Shown here: piece by piece, positions 42,489 to 45,319 of the stretch
How positions within the stretch are numbered: the stretch's first letter is position 1
Layout of the letters: each line of letters opens with the position of its first letter
NCBI GenBank assembly: GCA_029204225.1
Contig: CM055104.1
Location: 39,924,527 to 39,969,845, forward strand
Source: Diphasiastrum complanatum
Lineage: Eukaryota > Streptophyta > Lycopodiopsida > Lycopodiales > Lycopodiaceae
Direction of reading: 5' to 3'
Length of the DNA: 45,319 nt
Notes under the pieces: model-generated
The model's input: the letters and a program-made list of their open reading frames with translations, nothing else
Told to the model about the DNA's origin: nothing
Database searches by the model: none
Translations under genes and position numbers: made by a program

Positions 42489-45319
42489 TCAATGCTCTGG
42501 CTCTGACTCAGACGAATGCTCTGGAGACAACTCAGGGCCCCGAGCTGACTCTCGCAGCCGATATCTCTGCCTGTCTGGAACTGGCATGGGCTGTGTATCC
42601 GAGGGGGAAGACTCGTCATCCTCATCCTCCCAATCAGCCTCCGCATCAGCCCCCAAGCAGGCCAAACCAACAACACCTGCTCCAACTGGCTGTGATACTG
42701 CACCTCTACCTGTACCTGGAGCCTTGCGTGGTCGTCCTCTCCTCCCTGGCAGTTTCTGTGCCTTGCCTTTCTTGTTCGGTGCACCCTTGGGCCTGCCTGG
42801 TCTCTTGCGGACAAGAGGAGCTGTCAATGCCTCGTCACCCCCATGCAAATCACCTGGCTGGCTAGGCTGGGCCCAAGCTGAGGCCGGCTGGGATAGGGAA
42901 GCAAAAGAGGGAACTCCCTGTGCAACTGAGCGAGGAGGATGAGCTCGTGGAGTGTGTGCCCGTGGGGCTGCTGCAGGTGGAGGAACTGGCTGTGCAGGAG
43001 GCGAGTACAGTGGCGATATGTACTGAAAGGGGCGCTGTGGTGGCCGGTACTGGTACATCCTGGGTGCTGCCAAAGGAGGAGGATGTGACGTGGGTGCTGC
43101 CACTGGAGGAGCCACTGTGGATGTGGGCGCTGCAAGAGAAAACCTGGGCACAGATGGTGGCCTGCCATGGAGACCTGGTGCTGCAGAAGTGGACGGCGAT
43201 GGAGGGGATGCAGGCCTAAATGGCATCGGTGGCACTGGAGGAGTTGTGCGACGCACATACACCCTCTGAGGAGCTGGAGGAACTGTAGGCACCTCATGCG
43301 GCTGCTCTGGCTGGGACTCTGTGTGTGGCATGCTGGCAAGAGATGATGGGGGCGCCCTGACACTCGGCATCTGCTGGGCCTCTGAATCCAATGTGGCAAC
43401 CAAGTCGGCCAGCTGGGCATCCGAATACAAATGCTCTGGGCTCTGGGACTCATCCTGTGCACCAGCCTCTAAATCATCCTGTGCACCGACCTCTGAATCA
43501 TCCTGTGCACCAACCCCTGAATCAACCCAAGCCTCATCCCGTGCCTCATCATGTGCACCCTGTAGACCCTGCATGGCCTCCCAATCTGTGCAATGAAAGT
43601 CATCAGGTGCCTCCTCTGGTGTGCTGTCGTAGTAACGGCCATGACTCTGTGCTGCACGAATCCAAACATCTGCGGGACCAGCATCTAAACCACTCTGCCC
43701 TCTATCAAGAGCCTCCTCCATCATGTCGACATAGGTAGGTATGCCACTGCCCCCCCCTGTGTGCCCTGCCTGTCTGCCGGTATAACCTGTGCCATGTGTC
43801 CCACCTCTGCCACGTGATGCACCTGTGACCCCTGCCCGTGGCGTGTGCCCTGCACCTGTATAATCTGCCTCATCCCTCTCTGGTCTGGCAAACACAACCC
43901 GAATGGGCTCATCCTCTGACACTGGCTCATCTGCCTCATACAATGGGGGCTCTCTGTGCTCAAGCCCAAGCTCTCTCTCTCTGATCTCGGCAAGCTCCCT
44001 CTCTCTCTCTGCCATCAACTGTGTGCCCAGGTCATCTGCAGGCATGGGATGGGTGCTGTCCGTAGGCAAGTCAACCTGGCGCTCCAAATCAGATATCTTC
44101 GTCTGCAAGGTTTAAAATTTGCATGTCAGAGAGACAACTTTTTCAAGAAATGAAACCAACATACCAGGAGTCAACCAACATGCTATGAAAGATTAGCTTA
44201 TCACCTGCAATGCGCTCGTAATGGTCGGAAGCCTCCTGGCGAGACGTGCGTTGGTGCTACAGAACACCAACCGCTCCAACTGACTCACTGACAACCGGTT
44301 TCTTCTCCTCGTGTGAATCAGTGCCCATGTGCTCCAATTACGCTCACACACAGAGGCAGCACAGTCCTGTGGTGCGTGCATTGAAATACTTCAGCACATT
44401 GTGGCAAAGGTGAAACTTCAACGAAACACAAAAAATGGAGGATAAAATGAGATGCATACCTGAGAAAGGACACGCAGTGCAAGACGCTGTATAGATGGGT
44501 ATGTGCTACCGAACATGGTCCACCAGGTAATGGGTAGCTGCCTCCTCTCTGGATCCTGGGCAGCCGGGTGGCCGAATGTGCCCATGCCGAAACGAAATGC
44601 AGCGAGCTCCTCCATGAGCCTGATAGGATCCAAACCTATGTGTGGACCCACCCTGTGAATGTACTGAAGCCAATCGGCCTCGAGCTCCCTGTCTGCGATC
44701 TGTGTCGGAGAGAGGAAGAGGGGATGCAGCATGTGTGCAACGCTGTGGATACTCCTGTGGAAGTAGTTCCATCGCGTCTCCCATATGAACTTCAGCTCTG
44801 TCATCCTGCAGGTGAGGGGCATGTGGTTTAGGGCATTACGAAAAAGCTTAACATTGACAGAAAAACAAACTAGCAAGTACTGAAAAGATAAAGGTCAATT
44901 GCAACACTGTACCGCTTACCTCTCTGGCTGCAAGATGGGCAGCTGCAGGAACTGTCCAATCCGGTCCATGAGCTCATACACCAGTCCAAGTGTCGACCCC
45001 TCGCTGTCAGCCATGCGGAGCACAATGTAGAGTGGTCGAAGCAGTCCTGACAATGTCTGTGCATCCCTCCAGAACTGGTCTCCCCTCACCGTGGAAGAAA
45101 AGTGCTCCCCATCCTCAGTGTGCGGAAATGTACTGGCACCCCAAAGATCACTGGCAACCATCTGTAGAAGCTGGGCCCTGCACCTGATCAAACAGTCGAT
45201 GACCACCAAGTCGAATGCAAAGCGTGTGGGGGCTGGCTTACGGAGGTCCAGATGGCTAAACACCCGGAACATGGCAAGAACACGCCTCTTTCTGGTGACA
45301 AAAGTCACCAGGAAGAGGG
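42489..45319 (-). CDS. hAT transposase-like protein A with AT-hook tail, 5' end outside window
   Basis: Four minus-strand exons join in phase: 45319-44920 (open to the edge), 44805-44460, 44366-44205 and 44102-42489 (TGA at 42489-42491), about 840 residues in view. Exon 1 carries KPAPTRFAFDLVVIDCLIRC...SDLW, typical of the hAT/DUF659 core. Exon 2 has WETRWNYFHRSIHSVAHMLH, then WWTMFGS...LALRVLSQ. Exon 3 has SVCERNWSTWALIHTRRRNR, the hAT dimerisation domain. Exon 4 (538 residues) is acidic, then Pro/Ala-rich and presumably disordered. It has Gly/Thr-rich repeats (TGxGxTGR), three QDDxEVGAQDD-type repeats and two AT-hook-like motifs (KRPGRPKGAPNKKG, GRRGRPRKAPG). hAT transposases usually end shortly after the dimerisation domain, so the tail is unusual. 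No stops or frameshifts are seen. A BED finger, if present, lies beyond the edge. Confidence 0.8.

Noticed and set aside
42586-43738. Plus-strand frames opposite hAT gene A exon 4
   Set aside because: Antisense shadows of the biased Pro/Ala/Gly codons; only the minus-strand frame joins to hAT exons with splice sites.

Overview
This window looks like nuclear DNA from a land plant with a large, repeat-rich genome. The evidence is exons of two conserved plant genes with long introns, plant-type LTR retrotransposons, and scattered Arabidopsis-type telomere motifs (TTTAGGG). I cannot place the species. A seed-free vascular plant is possible, but that is a guess. No bacterial operons, rRNA genes or CRISPR arrays are visible.

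Two host genes are hidden in short exons. On the minus strand at 3818-6560 lie four exons of a TH1-type thiamine biosynthesis gene (HMP-P kinase half). Its second intron carries the 3' end of a LINE. On the plus strand at 21095-25279 lie the first three coding exons of an Enhancer of Polycomb-like (EPL1) gene. Both genes run on beyond the exons I can find.

Most of 1-32 kb is layered transposon debris. There is a LINE at 1-2412 (minus) that appears split by an LTR-like insert. A Ty1/copia element runs from 8317 to 12168 (plus) with LTR, primer-binding site, zinc knuckle and decayed pol. A probable single Ty3/gypsy chromovirus is broken across 13.0-18.4 kb (minus). A second chromovirus lies at 27.35-29.69 kb (minus), next to an oppositely oriented gag fragment. 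A second copia 3' end lies at 31.14-32.06 kb (minus). Several LINE 3' ends share one terminal sequence and end in (CT)n, so they appear to have seeded the long microsatellites.

From 32.5 to 41.1 kb there is a cluster of an unusual palindromic repeat: GGTACCGCGGTACC-type arms, a (TA)n centre, and GGACGCGTCC-type arms. It is interleaved with microsatellites, interstitial telomere motifs, and a 556-bp terminal-inverted-repeat element with a TTA target duplication and a G-rich core.

The right end (39.2-45.3 kb) is more GC-rich and more gene-like. One hAT-transposase-like gene (42489 to beyond 45319, minus) is open across four exons and ends in a long Pro-rich, AT-hook tail. A paralogue at 39235-40783 (minus) keeps shared intron positions but has two nonsense codons and is cut at its 5' side by the palindromic repeat. 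Between them is an intact short charged, probably coiled-coil gene (41600-41965, plus). Relatives of this small gene occur at 33961-34346 (minus, two exons, apparently intact) and 38269-38409 (plus, broken). This small-protein family near hAT-like genes is the best candidate for something undescribed here.
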